A DNA stretch of 64,000 nt from Ruania zhangjianzhongii (lineage in GTDB: Bacteria; Actinomycetota; Actinomycetes; Actinomycetales; Beutenbergiaceae). Position 1 is the first letter of the stretch, and every line of letters begins with the position of its first letter. The stretch spans positions 4,764,882 to 4,828,881 of the forward strand of contig NZ_CP042828.1 in NCBI RefSeq assembly GCF_008000995.1. Direction: 5' to 3'. Shown one piece after another: positions 1-8,150 of this stretch. The notes below the pieces were generated by a model that worked only from the letters and a program-made list of their open reading frames with translations, ran no database searches and was not told the DNA's origin. A program made the position numbers and the translations under genes.

Positions 1-649
1 CCGTCCCGGCCATGAACCAGGGCTCGATAGCGATCACCAGACCAGGCCGGAGCGGCATCCCGCGGCCTCCGCGGCCCTTGTTCGGCACATGCGGTTCACC
101 GTGCATCTCCCGGCCCACGCCATGGCCGCCGAAGTCGGTGTTCACCAGGTAGCCATAGGCCTCGGCTACCTCCCCGATAGTGGCGGAGATGTCGCCGAGG
201 CGGTTGCCGACCTTCGCCACGTCGATCGCGGCCGCCAGCGCCTCTTGGGTTGCCCGGATCAGCAGCTGGTCCGCCTCGCGGGCAGTCCCGACGATCAGGC
301 TCCGCGCGGCGTCTGCAACCCATCCGTCGATCTTGACGGCGAAGTCCACGGAGAGCAGGTCACCATCTTTGAGCCGGTAGTCATGCGGCAGGCCGTGCAG
401 CACCGCATCGTTCACCGAGGTGCAGAGGACCTTGCCGAACGGGCTCGCCCCGAAGGAGGGGTGATAGTCGATGTAGCACGACGTGGCACCCGCCTCCCGG
501 ATCATCCGGTGGGCGAGCGCATCGAGGTCGAGCAGGCTGACCCCTACGTCGGCTGCCTCTTCGAGCGCCGTGAGCACGCTGGCGACAAAAGCGCCGGCCG
601 GACGCATCTCCTCGATCTCCGTCGGAGTCTTCAGTTCGATCACCTGCAC
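1..649 (-). CDS. map: Type I methionine aminopeptidase (N-terminal part, truncated by window edge)
   Basis: Cytosolic metalloprotease that removes the initiator methionine from new proteins. About 216 N-terminal residues are visible and the C-terminus runs off the left edge. Metal ligands of the family can be seen in order: Asp in LLSVDFAV, Asp in GWVADAARS, His in FGGHGVG and Glu in AIEPWF; the substrate-contacting His is in VLHGLPHDYR. There is no ATG start. An in-frame TAG is followed almost at once by two GTG codons, at 649 and 643, so the start must be one of these. Upstream lie a 27-bp minisatellite and a divergent flavin-binding gene. The family assignment is secure; the exact start is not. 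Confidence 0.93.
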   Translation of the reverse strand, partial: MQVIELKTPTEIEEMRPAGAFVASVLTALEEAADVGVSLLDLDALAHRMIREAGATSCYIDYHPSFGASPFGKVLCTSVNDAVLHGLPHDYRLKDGDLLSVDFAVKIDGWVADAARSLIVGTAREADQLLIRATQEALAAAIDVAKVGNRLGDISATIGEVAEAYGYLVNTDFGGHGVGREMHGEPHVPNKGRGGRGMPLRPGLVIAIEPWFMAGT

Positions 650-657
650 AGCCTAAT

Positions 658-738
658 GCAGCCCGCTCTTCCTCCCACAGGAGCGCAGCCCGCTCTTCCT
701 CCCACAGGAGTGCAACCCGCTCTTCCTCCCATGGCAGT
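658..738. repeat. 27-bp tandem repeat, three copies, upstream of map
   Basis: Three consecutive 27-base units start at 658, 685 and 712. Copies 1 and 2 differ only in the last base and copy 3 is diverged at its 3' end. The core is CCCGCTCTTCCTCCCACAGG. The array begins 9 bases before the map start codons, so it covers the map promoter or leader. On the minus strand it could be translated as repeats of LLWEEERAA, but no gene context supports that. Confidence 0.85.
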
Positions 739-822
739 GGCCGGGTGGCTACGCCATCGTTCGGTGCACACCGGCACAGTGCAGACCTGCCGACCTCAGC
801 CGAAGAAGCACCTGTGGCCAGG

Positions 823-849
823 CCAGCCAGCCAGCCAGCCAGCCAGCCA
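823..849. repeat. (CCAG)n tetranucleotide microsatellite
   Basis: Nearly seven uninterrupted CCAG units lie between the divergent map and the gene at 917. A run like this is prone to replication slippage. No function is apparent. Confidence 0.8.
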
Positions 850-916
850 AAGCAAGCAAACAAGGTAGCAAGAACGGTCAGGCGCGCCACCGATGCCGGC
901 CAGTAGCGTCAATTCC

Positions 917-1411
917 ATGCTGGAGACACCTGAGGAGATCACCGCCGTGCAGGAACTCATGGACCGGTCCCACGCCGGTGCCAGCGGGCACCTGCAGGAC
1001 ATCGTGAGCGGCAACCGGCGTCTGGATGCGGCTGGCGTTCTCGCTGCCACGACCGGGATGAAGGTGCTCAGCCTGGCCACGGTCACCGCCGCCGGCGAAC
1101 CGCGGATCAGCGCGGTCGACGGGCACTTCTTGCACGGCGCCTGGACCTTCGGTACCGATGGCGGCTCCGTCAAGGCACGGCACCTGGCGACCCGACCGGC
1201 GGTCAGCCTGGCGCACGTGGACGGCGAACGGTGCGGCATCTTCGCCCACGGCTACGCCCACCAACTGCTACCTGCCGATGCCGGATACGCCGAGATGATC
1301 GCGCACTGGACTGCTCATTACGGCTCCGACCCGACCACCTGGGGTGAGGACGTGCGGATGTACCGGGCCGAGCTGACCTGGCTGGTCGGCTACGTCAACG
1401 CGGGCGACTGA
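917..1411 (+). CDS. Pyridoxamine 5'-phosphate oxidase-type split-barrel protein
   Basis: A 164-residue protein with the features of the FMN/F420-binding split-barrel family: an N-terminal helix, then KVLSLATVTAAGEPRISAVDG, which matches the first strands of the barrel, and WTFGTDGGSVKARHLATRPAVSLAHVDG, the strand-helix-strand part that usually contacts the flavin phosphate. It is probably a small redox or stress protein; the substrate cannot be told. The ATG at 917 is preferred over an in-frame ATG at 893. Neither has a clear ribosome binding site, but TAGCGT at 903-908 could be a -10 box for a leaderless transcript starting at 917. It is divergent from map and followed by a long repeat-rich gap. 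Confidence 0.75.
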   Translation: MLETPEEITAVQELMDRSHAGASGHLQDIVSGNRRLDAAGVLAATTGMKVLSLATVTAAGEPRISAVDGHFLHGAWTFGTDGGSVKARHLATRPAVSLAHVDGERCGIFAHGYAHQLLPADAGYAEMIAHWTAHYGSDPTTWGEDVRMYRAELTWLVGYVNAGD

Positions 1412-1436
1412 CTCCACTCACCCACCGCACCTCCGT

Positions 1437-1483
1437 CGGAATCCACCTTGCGCCTCGGAATCCAGCTGCAAGTGGATTCCGAG
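1437..1483. repeat. Dispersed REP-like palindromic element, copy 1
   Basis: This 47-base block begins CGGAATCCAC and ends TGGATTCCGAG. Inside it an 11-bp perfect stem (CTCGGAATCCA at 1454-1464, TGGATTCCGAG at 1473-1483) closes an 8-base loop. It lies 25 bases after the stop of the 917-1411 gene, so it may act as a transcript-end hairpin. Near-identical blocks occur at 44654-44700 and, partially, at 40517-40545. Confidence 0.75.
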
Positions 1484-1490
1484 GCTTCAA

Positions 1491-1626
1491 CTGGATTCCG
1501 GCGGGTCGCCGCCCGAGCCGTACGGGTCGCCGCTGGATTCCGACGGGTCGCCGCCCGAGCCGTGGCGGTGGCGGTGGCAGTGGTGGCGCAGGCGGTGGCG
1601 GTGGCGGTGGCGGTGGCGGTGGCGCA
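1491..1626. repeat. 31-bp direct repeat pair plus (GGTGGC)n microsatellite
   Basis: A 31-base unit, CTGGATTCCG followed by CGGGTCGCCGCCCGAGCCGT with one variable base, is present at 1491-1521 and 1533-1563. It reuses the TGGATTCCG arm of the adjacent palindromic element. It runs straight into an imperfect GTGGCG/GGTGGC array to about 1626. Open frames across this block are repeat translations and are not called as genes. Confidence 0.75.
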
Positions 1627-1746
1627 GTGAACTTCTGCGGAAACTTCTGACCCGGTGCGCGTCGTTACGCCGGGCGAGCTCCGCCGTCGGTCATCATGAC
1701 TTTCAGCACCGGCTGACGCTGGGCGCTCTGCGCCGGACCACCGGCA

Positions 1747-1792
1747 CAAAGCAAAGGCCCCTCGGACTAGGGATCCGAGGGGCCTTGCTTTG
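1747..1792. terminator. Strong hairpin, possible bidirectional terminator
   Basis: An inverted repeat of about 19 bp (CAAAGCAAAGGCCCCTCGGA against TCCGAGGGGCCTTGCTTTG, one bulged A) closes a 7-base loop. The stem is very stable. It carries a short A-rich 5' foot and a matching T-rich 3' foot (GCTTTGTT), as in bidirectional intrinsic terminators. It lies 335 bases beyond the nearest upstream gene, so it could instead end an unrecognised RNA. Confidence 0.6.
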
Positions 1793-2063
1793 TTCCGAGG
1801 ACGGTGAGCGGTGGATGTCCGCCCGCAACTCCCGACGAGCGGGGTGCGTTCCTCGAGAACGGTTCGGCCGGGCCATCACGGTGAGGACCCATTCCTGGCC
1901 CCCGCACACAGCACCCGTTCGTGTTCAGTGCGCGGTCACCGGTGGAATCCGGTCGAACTCGATTCACCCACCGGTTGTGCAGCCGCCCAGCGTCCCAGAT
2001 GGCGCACGGTGCACAGACCAGGGATTCCTCCCCAGTCCCTGCGGGTGCACGAACCAGGCGTCC
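1793..2063. other. Gene-poor stretch, nothing assignable
   Basis: Several overlapping frames are open on both strands but none shows the third-position GC bias, start context or domain content of the neighbours. I see no tRNA T-loop, RNase P or tmRNA signature. A long interrupted inverted repeat (CACCGGTGG and CCACCGGT) flanks about 1935-1975. Confidence 0.5.
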
Positions 2064-2438
2064 CTAGTCCGTGCGGAGGGAGCCGGTGTTGGTGTGTACC
2101 GGTAGTTCAGAGCCATCCGCCCCAGATTCCTCCGGAGCCTCCGGTCCTGCACTTCGGTACACCACCGAACTTCCCAAGCCGCCCGCGTTGCGGTTGCCCG
2201 CCTCGCGGTCCGATCGCACCTGCAGGTCCAGCCAATCCTGGAGTGCCGATCCGTCTTCGCCGACCACTACCATGGAGTCGCCCCCAGGGCATCGTGCCTG
2301 CGATCTCGAACCCGCATCCAAGGGCGCTGACCCTGTGGTTACGACCGAGTCGGTGAACTCGATGTATCCATTTCTAGTGACCCGGCTCACAGTTGGCAAG
2401 GGGTTCGGAGAACCAATTTTGCCCGGCTCGATACCCAC
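2064..2438 (-). CDS. Possible small hypothetical protein
   Basis: A doubtful 124-codon frame. In its favour, a GTG start at 2438 is preceded by GGAGGA at a good distance. The middle (around SMVVVGEDGSALQDWLDLQVR) shows moderate third-position GC bias, and it would be divergent from the NUDIX gene with a normal promoter gap. Against it, no domain is recognised, the C-terminal third is a low-complexity Ser/Gly/Glu stretch and the bias is weaker than in certain genes here. It may be a decayed relic. Confidence 0.25.
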   Translation of the reverse strand: MGIEPGKIGSPNPLPTVSRVTRNGYIEFTDSVVTTGSAPLDAGSRSQARCPGGDSMVVVGEDGSALQDWLDLQVRSDREAGNRNAGGLGSSVVYRSAGPEAPEESGADGSELPVHTNTGSLRTD

Positions 2439-2486
2439 AGGCTCCTCCACAGGCTCACCTGCGAAAACGCTCCGTATGCACAGGGC

Positions 2487-2521
2487 TGTGGACAAAAATT
2501 GTGGATGGCCACCGGTATCAT
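2487..2521 (+). promoter_or_regulatory. A/T-rich control region of NUDIX gene with DnaA-box-like sites
   Basis: TGTGGACAA at 2487-2495 is the complement of TTGTCCACA, the DnaA-box form common in high-GC actinobacteria, and TTGTGGAT follows at 2499-2506. TATCAT at 2516-2521 would be a -10 box placing the transcript start at about the GTG of the NUDIX gene, which would make it leaderless. Two boxes alone do not make an origin. Confidence 0.35.
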
Positions 2522-2527
2522 CGATGC

Positions 2528-2956
2528 GTGCCTTCTCCTCGACGACTCGTAGTGGCCGGGGCGATCGTGGACGATCTGCACCGGCCGAACCGGCTGCTCG
2601 CAGGCCGCCGCAGTGCCCCGAAGTCGCTTGCCGGCCAGTGGGAGTTCGCCGGCGGCAAAGTGGAACCGGGAGAAGACCCCTGCGACGCGCTGCACCGCGA
2701 GCTCGCTGAGGAGCTCGGCGTGCGGGTGACGATCGGTGAGCCGGTCCTGCCCGCCCAGGGTGCGGAATGGCCGATCCTGCACGGGCACGCGATGCGGATC
2801 TGGTTCGTGCAGATCGTCGCCGGGGAGCCGGAGCCGCTGGCCGACCACGACGAGCTGCGCTGGCTACCGGTGAGCGACCTGTATCAGGTGCCGTGGCTGG
2901 AGCCCGATCTGCCGATCGTGGATGCCGTCAGCGCCCTGGTCGGCGCAGCCCGCTAG
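2528..2956 (+). CDS. NUDIX hydrolase, MutT/8-oxo-dGTPase-like
   Basis: A 142-residue stand-alone NUDIX protein that hydrolyses nucleoside diphosphate-linked substrates, most likely a nucleotide-pool sanitiser of the (d)NTP pyrophosphohydrolase type. The NUDIX box lies at residues 43-65, with the pattern G-x5-E-x7-REL-x2-E-x-G and the catalytic REL-AEELGV core intact. It is preceded by QWEFAGGK, as in MutT/NUDT1-like enzymes. The start is taken as GTG 2528 (VPSPRRLVVAGAIV) because the family begins just before the first beta strand. The frame stays open upstream, but that extension has no family similarity. It is convergent with xdhC, with a gap of 22 bases. Confidence 0.85.
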   Translation: MPSPRRLVVAGAIVDDLHRPNRLLAGRRSAPKSLAGQWEFAGGKVEPGEDPCDALHRELAEELGVRVTIGEPVLPAQGAEWPILHGHAMRIWFVQIVAGEPEPLADHDELRWLPVSDLYQVPWLEPDLPIVDAVSALVGAAR

Positions 2957-2978
2957 CCGCTCGTGCTGCGCGCACCGG

Positions 2979-3800
2979 TCACTCTGGCTGCGGAGCCGCT
3001 TCGTGGTGCAGCCGGACCACCAGGTCCGCCGCCACACTGAGGGCGATCACCGCCGGTTCCTTCCCGGCGATGTCTGCCCTCCCGATCGGCGTGGTGATCC
3101 GGTCCAGCTCGTCGCGCTCGTGCTCGTACTCGGCGGTCAGCGTGCGGGTGAACCGCGCCCACTTCGCGCTGGAGCCGATCAGTCCGATACTGCCGAGGTG
3201 GCTGGCGCGCAGCGCAGCGTCGCAGATGGCCAGGTCCTCGGCGTGGTCGTGGGTCATCACCAGTACATGGGCACCGGGCGGCAGATCGGCGATCGCGCTT
3301 TCGGGGGTGAGCGGCTCGTGCCGCACCTGCACCTGGGCCACCGCATCACCGAGCACCGCCAGGCGGTCATCGGCAAGCTGTTCGGCACGGGAGTCCACCA
3401 GGGTCAGGTCCACCTCGTGGCGGGCGAGGATCCGGGCCAGCTCCAGGCCCACGTGCCCCATCCCGAAGATCGCTACTGCCCCGGAGACCGGGACCGGGTC
3501 CAACAGCACAGTCACCTCACCTCCACAGCACTGCACGCCGAACTGCAACGGTGCCTTGTCCGAGAGCGAGACCTGCAGCAGCTCGGGCGCGCTCGTGCCG
3601 GTACGCAGCATCTCCCGAGCAGTGTCGATGACTACCGCTTCCAGGTTGCCGCCGCCGATCGTGTCCCACACCTGCTCCGCACCGACCACCATCTTCGCCC
3701 CGGCCGGCCGGGGCGAGTGCCCACGCACCTGCGCCACGGTGACCAGCACGCCGGGCAGGCGGCTGCGGCGAAGGTGCGCGAGCGCCGTCATCCATTGCAT
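2979..3800 (-). CDS. xdhC: XdhC/CoxI family molybdenum-hydroxylase maturation factor
   Basis: A 273-residue accessory protein that binds and sulfurates the molybdenum cofactor before insertion into xanthine dehydrogenase. The N-terminal XdhC domain contains GHSPRPAGAKMVV, WDTIGGGNLEA and the conserved QCCGGEV motif (about residues 89-95). The C-terminal Rossmann domain starts at AIFGMGHVGLELA and includes GLIGSSAKW and RADIAGKEPAVIA, both typical of the family. It begins 6 bases after the stop of the large subunit gene and is the third gene of the xdhABC operon. ATG 3800 is used; an in-frame ATG at 3791 is possible. Confidence 0.92.
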   Translation of the reverse strand: MQWMTALAHLRRSRLPGVLVTVAQVRGHSPRPAGAKMVVGAEQVWDTIGGGNLEAVVIDTAREMLRTGTSAPELLQVSLSDKAPLQFGVQCCGGEVTVLLDPVPVSGAVAIFGMGHVGLELARILARHEVDLTLVDSRAEQLADDRLAVLGDAVAQVQVRHEPLTPESAIADLPPGAHVLVMTHDHAEDLAICDAALRASHLGSIGLIGSSAKWARFTRTLTAEYEHERDELDRITTPIGRADIAGKEPAVIALSVAADLVVRLHHEAAPQPE

Positions 3801-3806
3801 ACCGAC

Positions 3807-6347
3807 CTAGGCCCGGCTGGGTTCTTTTCGCTCGTCGGCGGCCACGGCCCGGGCGGTGAGCCGCTCAGCCACCGGCGCAGTGCCCCGGTCAGGCAGGGGG
3901 TGCCCGTCCTGAGGTCCAGTACCGACGACGGCGGCCGGCAGTACTGCGAGCACCTCACCGTGGGGTGTGGTCACGTTGCCGTTGGCCGCGATCTGCTCAC
4001 CACTGGCCACGGCCGCGCCCGCGTCGCGGGCCCGCTGCACAGCCCAGAAGACCTGTTCCGGGGTGGCTGGAGAGCCGAGCTCGAGGCTGAGTCGCTCCGG
4101 TCCGAACGCGGCAGCGGCCTGACGCAGCGCCTCCCGCGCGGCGATCGCCAGCGGCAGCGGCGGTTCGCCCACCGCCTTGGAGCCGTACACCGCACCCGGC
4201 TCGGCAGCATCGGTCAACGCCTCGACGTTGAACACCTCTGGCATCTCGGAGAAGCTCGGCAGCTTGTAGGTGCTGGCTGCCTGGGTGGACAGCCGGCCCC
4301 GGGACTTCCCGTCCGAGGTATCCCAGCGCAGATCCTCCAGGGTGAGCCAGCCGGCTCCCTGTACGTAGCCGCCCTCGATCTGGCCGAGGTCCACCAGCGG
4401 GGAGAGCGAGTCGCCGGCGTCGTAGACGATGTCCACCTGACGGGTGCGGTACGCCCCGGTGAACCCGTCCACCTCGACCTCGACCAGGGCCGCCGCGTGC
4501 ACGAAGTACTTGTACGGGTGCCCCTTCATCTTCTCCCGGTCCCAGTGCAGACCCGAGGTCCGGTAGTACCCGGCTGCGTGCAGCTGCACCTGCTGGGTGA
4601 AGGCGGTGGCGACGACCTCCTGCCAAGACACTCCGGTACCGGGGCCACCACGCGGGTAGACCTCGGAGTCGCTGAAGCAGATGTTGTTCGGGTGCACACC
4701 GAGCAGCTGTCCGGCGACGACAGCGAGCCGGTCCCGGATCTGCTCGCAGGCATTCTTCACCGCGGCGCCGTTCAGGTCGGCGCCGGTGCTCGCAGCGGTG
4801 GCCGAGGTGTTCGGCACCTTGTCCGTGCGGGTGGGCGCCAGGCGCACGGTGTCCATCCGGACGCCGAGCGTGGTCGCAGCGACCTGCAGCATCTTGGTGT
4901 GTAGACCCTGCCCCATCTCGGTGCCGCCGTGGTTGACCAGCACAGAGCCGTCCTTGTAGACGAGCACCAAGGCGCCGGCCTGGTTCATCACTCCCTGACC
5001 GAAGGCGATACCGAACTTCACCGGGGTGATCGCCAGGCCGCGCTTGGTGTCGGTGTGCTCGGCGTTGAATGCGGCGACCTCCTGCTCACGGCGGGCGAAC
5101 TCGCCGCTGCGCAGCACCTGCTCCCAGACCGCCTGCAGCCGAGGCGCCTGGTCCACCACCTGCTCGTACGGCGTGGTCTGCCCGCGCTGGTAGAGGTTGC
5201 GCCGGCGTAGCTCGTGGGCCGGGATGCCGAGCAGCGGGGCACAGCGACCGAGAGCGTCCTCGATGCCGAGCATGCCCTGCGGGCCACCGAACCCACGGAA
5301 CGCGGTCTGCGAGGTGATGTTGTTCCGCGCGATCCTCGCCGTCAGATCCGCGTTCGGCAGGAAATAGGCGTTGTCGGCGTGGATGACGGCGCGGTCGATC
5401 ACCGGGATGGACAGGTCGATGTTCCAACCACCATTGGCCACCATGTCGGTCCAGTAGGCCTGGATCATCCCGTCATCGTCGAAGGCGATCTTCCACGCGA
5501 TCTGGAAGCCATGGCGCTTCCCGGTCATGGTGATGTCCTGAGTCCGGTTCAACCGCACCCGGACCGGGCGACCGGTGACGACCGCACCGAGGGCCGCCAG
5601 CCCTGCATAGGCATTCGACTGGGTCTCCTTCCCGCCGAACCCTCCACCCATCCGCAAGCTCTGCACCGTGATGGTGCTGGCGTCGCGATCGAGCACCTGC
5701 GCCGCGATCTCCTGCGCCCCGGTGGGGTGCTGGGTGCTGCTCTGGATGAAGACCTGACCGGACTCGTCCAGGTACGCCAGTGCGGCCTGGGTCTCCAGGT
5801 AGAAGTGCTCCTGCCCGGCGAACTCGAACTTGCCCTCGAACACGTGCGGAGCACTGGCGAATGCGTCGTCGACGTCGCCGCGTTCCATGTGCCGAACCGG
5901 GCCCTGGAACTGCTCCGCCTCGGCCGCGTCCGCGAGGCTGATGATGCTGGGCAGCTCGGTATAGCTGACCTGCACGGCCTCCGCGCCGAGCCGAGCCGCT
6001 TCGAGCGACTCGCCGAGGACCCAGCACACCGCCTGGCCGTAGTAGCTCACCTCGGCCGGAAACATCGGCTCATCGTTGTGGACGTTGGAATCGTTGAGAC
6101 CGGGGACATCGGCCGCGGTGAGCACCTTGACCACGCCGGGCACCAGCTCGGCAGCGTCGATGCCGATCGAGTCGATGCGTGCGTGGGCATGCGGCGCCTG
6201 CACCGGGTAGGCGTGCAGGACGTCCTTGGTGCGGCCGACGAGATCGTCGGTGTACAGCGCTGTGCCGGTCACGTGCGACACGGCGCTCTCGTGAGGCTGT
6301 GCCGTCCCGACCACAGGCCGGTCCGGCCGTTCGGCGAGGGAGCTCAT
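3807..6347 (-). CDS. xdhB: Xanthine dehydrogenase, molybdopterin-binding large subunit
   Basis: An 846-residue catalytic subunit that oxidises hypoxanthine/xanthine or a related purine at the Mo centre. Visible motifs are GTALYTDD near the N-terminus, RMGGGFGGKETQ and AFRGFGGPQG (Moco binding), GGTEMGQGLHTKM, and GEPPLPLA, whose Glu is the active-site base in the family. The start at 6347 has an AGGAGG ribosome site and overlaps the stop of the small subunit by four bases (ATGA), so translation is coupled. Longer upstream frames are rejected because they would read through the small subunit gene. The exact purine substrate is inferred from subunit organisation and XdhC. Confidence 0.92.
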   Translation of the reverse strand: MSSLAERPDRPVVGTAQPHESAVSHVTGTALYTDDLVGRTKDVLHAYPVQAPHAHARIDSIGIDAAELVPGVVKVLTAADVPGLNDSNVHNDEPMFPAEVSYYGQAVCWVLGESLEAARLGAEAVQVSYTELPSIISLADAAEAEQFQGPVRHMERGDVDDAFASAPHVFEGKFEFAGQEHFYLETQAALAYLDESGQVFIQSSTQHPTGAQEIAAQVLDRDASTITVQSLRMGGGFGGKETQSNAYAGLAALGAVVTGRPVRVRLNRTQDITMTGKRHGFQIAWKIAFDDDGMIQAYWTDMVANGGWNIDLSIPVIDRAVIHADNAYFLPNADLTARIARNNITSQTAFRGFGGPQGMLGIEDALGRCAPLLGIPAHELRRRNLYQRGQTTPYEQVVDQAPRLQAVWEQVLRSGEFARREQEVAAFNAEHTDTKRGLAITPVKFGIAFGQGVMNQAGALVLVYKDGSVLVNHGGTEMGQGLHTKMLQVAATTLGVRMDTVRLAPTRTDKVPNTSATAASTGADLNGAAVKNACEQIRDRLAVVAGQLLGVHPNNICFSDSEVYPRGGPGTGVSWQEVVATAFTQQVQLHAAGYYRTSGLHWDREKMKGHPYKYFVHAAALVEVEVDGFTGAYRTRQVDIVYDAGDSLSPLVDLGQIEGGYVQGAGWLTLEDLRWDTSDGKSRGRLSTQAASTYKLPSFSEMPEVFNVEALTDAAEPGAVYGSKAVGEPPLPLAIAAREALRQAAAAFGPERLSLELGSPATPEQVFWAVQRARDAGAAVASGEQIAANGNVTTPHGEVLAVLPAAVVGTGPQDGHPLPDRGTAPVAERLTARAVAADERKEPSRA

Positions 6348-7897
6348 GATCCCACCTCCTGTTGGGTCTGCGCGTAAAGCTTCAGCAGCGACTGGGTGAG
6401 CATCGCGGTGCGGTACCGGTCGCTGGCACGGTGGTCGCTCATCGGGGTGCCCTCCCTGCCGAGGATCTCGGCGGCCTGCTGCGCGCTCTCCCGCTGCCAC
6501 GGCGCACCGACGAGGGCATTCTCAGTGGCGAGTGCGCGGATCGGGGTGGCGGCTACGCCCCCGGCACCGATCCTGGCCCGCCGGACAACGCCGTCGACAA
6601 TCTCCAGGGCGAACGCGAGCGCCACGCTGGAGATGTCATCGAACCGGCGCTTGGCGATCTTGTGGAAGGCAGTGACCGGGGCCAGTGGGCGCGGGATGAT
6701 CACCGCGCTGATCAGCTCATCCGCGGCGCGGACCGTCTGCCGATAGCCGGTGAAGTACTCGGCCAGTGGCACCCGCCGCCGGCCGGTAGCCGAGACGAGT
6801 TCGAGCTCAGCGTCCAGGGCGAGCAGCGCGGGCGGGGCGTCGCCGATCGGGGAACCGGTGCCGAGGTTGCCGCCCAGAGTGGCGCCGTTGCGGATCAGCC
6901 GGGAGGCGAACTGGCCGAACATCTCATCCAGCAGCGGCACCGCACCGGCGAGCCGGCGCTCGATCTCGGTGAGGGTGAGGGCGGCGCCGAGCCGAATCTC
7001 GTCGGCGCCCAGGTCGTAGTCGCGCAGCTCGGGCAACCGGTCGATCAGGATCGTGGTGGCCGCGCGACGGCTGCGGATGTTCACCTCGACGCCCCAGTCG
7101 GTGGAGCCGGCCACGAGCTGGGCATCCGGGTGGCTGGCGAGCACGTCAAGCGCCTCGGCGAGGTCGGCGGGGCGAACCAGGTACTGGTCGCCCGCCGTCA
7201 CCGTGGCCGGGGTGCCGACTGGTGGTGGCGCGTCCATCCGCTGGCGGAATGCATCGGCCTGCGCCGGCGCACCGAGCGCGTAGGCGGCATCGGCAATCGG
7301 GCGATAGCCGGTGCAGCGGCACAGGTTGCCACTGAGAGCGTGCAGGTCGAAGCCGTTCGGGCCGCACTCGTGACTGCCGGCGCAGCCGGGCGCTGCCGCG
7401 GCGGTGTCGGCGGCAGGTGCGGAGTCGGCGGCAGGTGCGGAGTCGGCGGCCGCGCTGGCGGTGCCGTTCGTACGGCCCGGCCGGTAGTACTCGGCGGCCA
7501 TCGAGCAGACGAAGCCCGGCGTGCAGTAGCCACACTGAGAGCCGCCCCGCACTGCCATCTCGCGCTGCACCGGGTGCAGGTTCTCGGCATCGCCCAGCCC
7601 CTCAGACGTGACCACCTCGCCACCGGCCACCGCCCAAGCCGGGACCAGGCAGGCGTTCAGTGGCGTCCACTCGGTGGCGGACTCGATCCCGGGCCGGGCG
7701 ACCAGCACGGAACAGGCGCCGCACTCGCCCTCGGCGCACCCTTCTTTCGCCCCGGTCAGACCGATCTCACGCAACCAGTCCAGCAACGAGAGGTATGGCG
7801 CCGCATTGGCGAGGCTGCGCGCGGTGCCATTCACCGACACGGTCGGTACCTGGGTCGCAGCGTTCTGCTCAGTGGTCTGTGTGGTGGGTGACTGCAT
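6344..7897 (-). CDS. xdhA: Xanthine dehydrogenase small subunit (2Fe-2S plus FAD domains)
   Basis: A 517-residue electron-transfer subunit. The N-terminal plant-type ferredoxin domain has GCAEGECGACSVL and its fourth Cys downstream. The second 2Fe-2S domain has QCGYCTPGFVCSM and LCRCTGYRPI. The C-terminal half is the FAD domain (LVRPADLAEALDVL, GATLGGNLGTGSPIGDAPPALL). Between the two Cys pairs of the second cluster domain lies an Ala/Asp-rich low-complexity insert (repeated SAPAAD, about residues 146-170) with an extra Cys-x6-Cys, which is not usual in the family. First gene of the operon; a 400-base regulatory gap separates it from the TetR gene. Confidence 0.92.
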   Translation of the reverse strand: MQSPTTQTTEQNAATQVPTVSVNGTARSLANAAPYLSLLDWLREIGLTGAKEGCAEGECGACSVLVARPGIESATEWTPLNACLVPAWAVAGGEVVTSEGLGDAENLHPVQREMAVRGGSQCGYCTPGFVCSMAAEYYRPGRTNGTASAAADSAPAADSAPAADTAAAAPGCAGSHECGPNGFDLHALSGNLCRCTGYRPIADAAYALGAPAQADAFRQRMDAPPPVGTPATVTAGDQYLVRPADLAEALDVLASHPDAQLVAGSTDWGVEVNIRSRRAATTILIDRLPELRDYDLGADEIRLGAALTLTEIERRLAGAVPLLDEMFGQFASRLIRNGATLGGNLGTGSPIGDAPPALLALDAELELVSATGRRRVPLAEYFTGYRQTVRAADELISAVIIPRPLAPVTAFHKIAKRRFDDISSVALAFALEIVDGVVRRARIGAGGVAATPIRALATENALVGAPWQRESAQQAAEILGREGTPMSDHRASDRYRTAMLTQSLLKLYAQTQQEVGS

Positions 7898-8022
7898 CGT
7901 TGTGACTCCTCACTCCTGGTCCTGCACTCTTCAGCGTTTCCGACCGGGAGGTCGGCCCAGGCCCGCGCCTCGTTACGCGTCCGAACACCGTTCGTTGCGG
8001 AGTGAGAGTCACCACCCATCCG

Positions 8023-8077
8023 AGTGCGTACGCCTGTACGCACTTCCCAGAATAACCCAGACAATCCCCTTCTGGGT
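8023..8077. promoter_or_regulatory. Two inverted repeats in the xdhA/TetR divergent region
   Basis: A perfect 9-bp inverted repeat (AGTGCGTAC, 4-base spacer, GTACGCACT) spans 8023-8044. A second (ACCCAGA, 9-base spacer, TCTGGGT) spans 8055-8077. Both lie 125-180 bases upstream of xdhA, and the first has the size and symmetry of a TetR-family operator. Its link to the adjacent regulator is inferred. Confidence 0.5.
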
Positions 8078-8150
8078 GAAATTTCTCTTCCACACTTCAA
8101 AATTTCTGAGACCCAGGGCACTTCGTCGGCCGCACCAGTGGCCTTCGCGC

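Noticed and set aside
89-868. A 259-codon plus-strand frame opposite map
   Set aside because: It is the mirror of the map coding sequence and then the 27-bp and CCAG repeats; its protein is compositionally unlike real proteins.
381-890. A minus-strand frame with an apparent hydrophobic N-terminus and LLWEEERAA repeats
   Set aside because: The hydrophobic start is the CCAG microsatellite translated and the rest overlaps map out of frame.
1448-1630. A short plus-strand frame of Ala/Val repeats
   Set aside because: Entirely repeat DNA, including the palindromic element and the GGTGGC array; no ribosome site.
1793-2063. tRNA or other structural RNA gene
   Set aside because: No T-loop GGTTCGA context with matching acceptor arms and no RNase P or tmRNA landmarks could be found.
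2481-2510. Chromosome origin suggested by TTGTCCACA-type boxes
   Set aside because: Only two boxes are found and none of dnaA, dnaN, gyrB or rpmH lies nearby.
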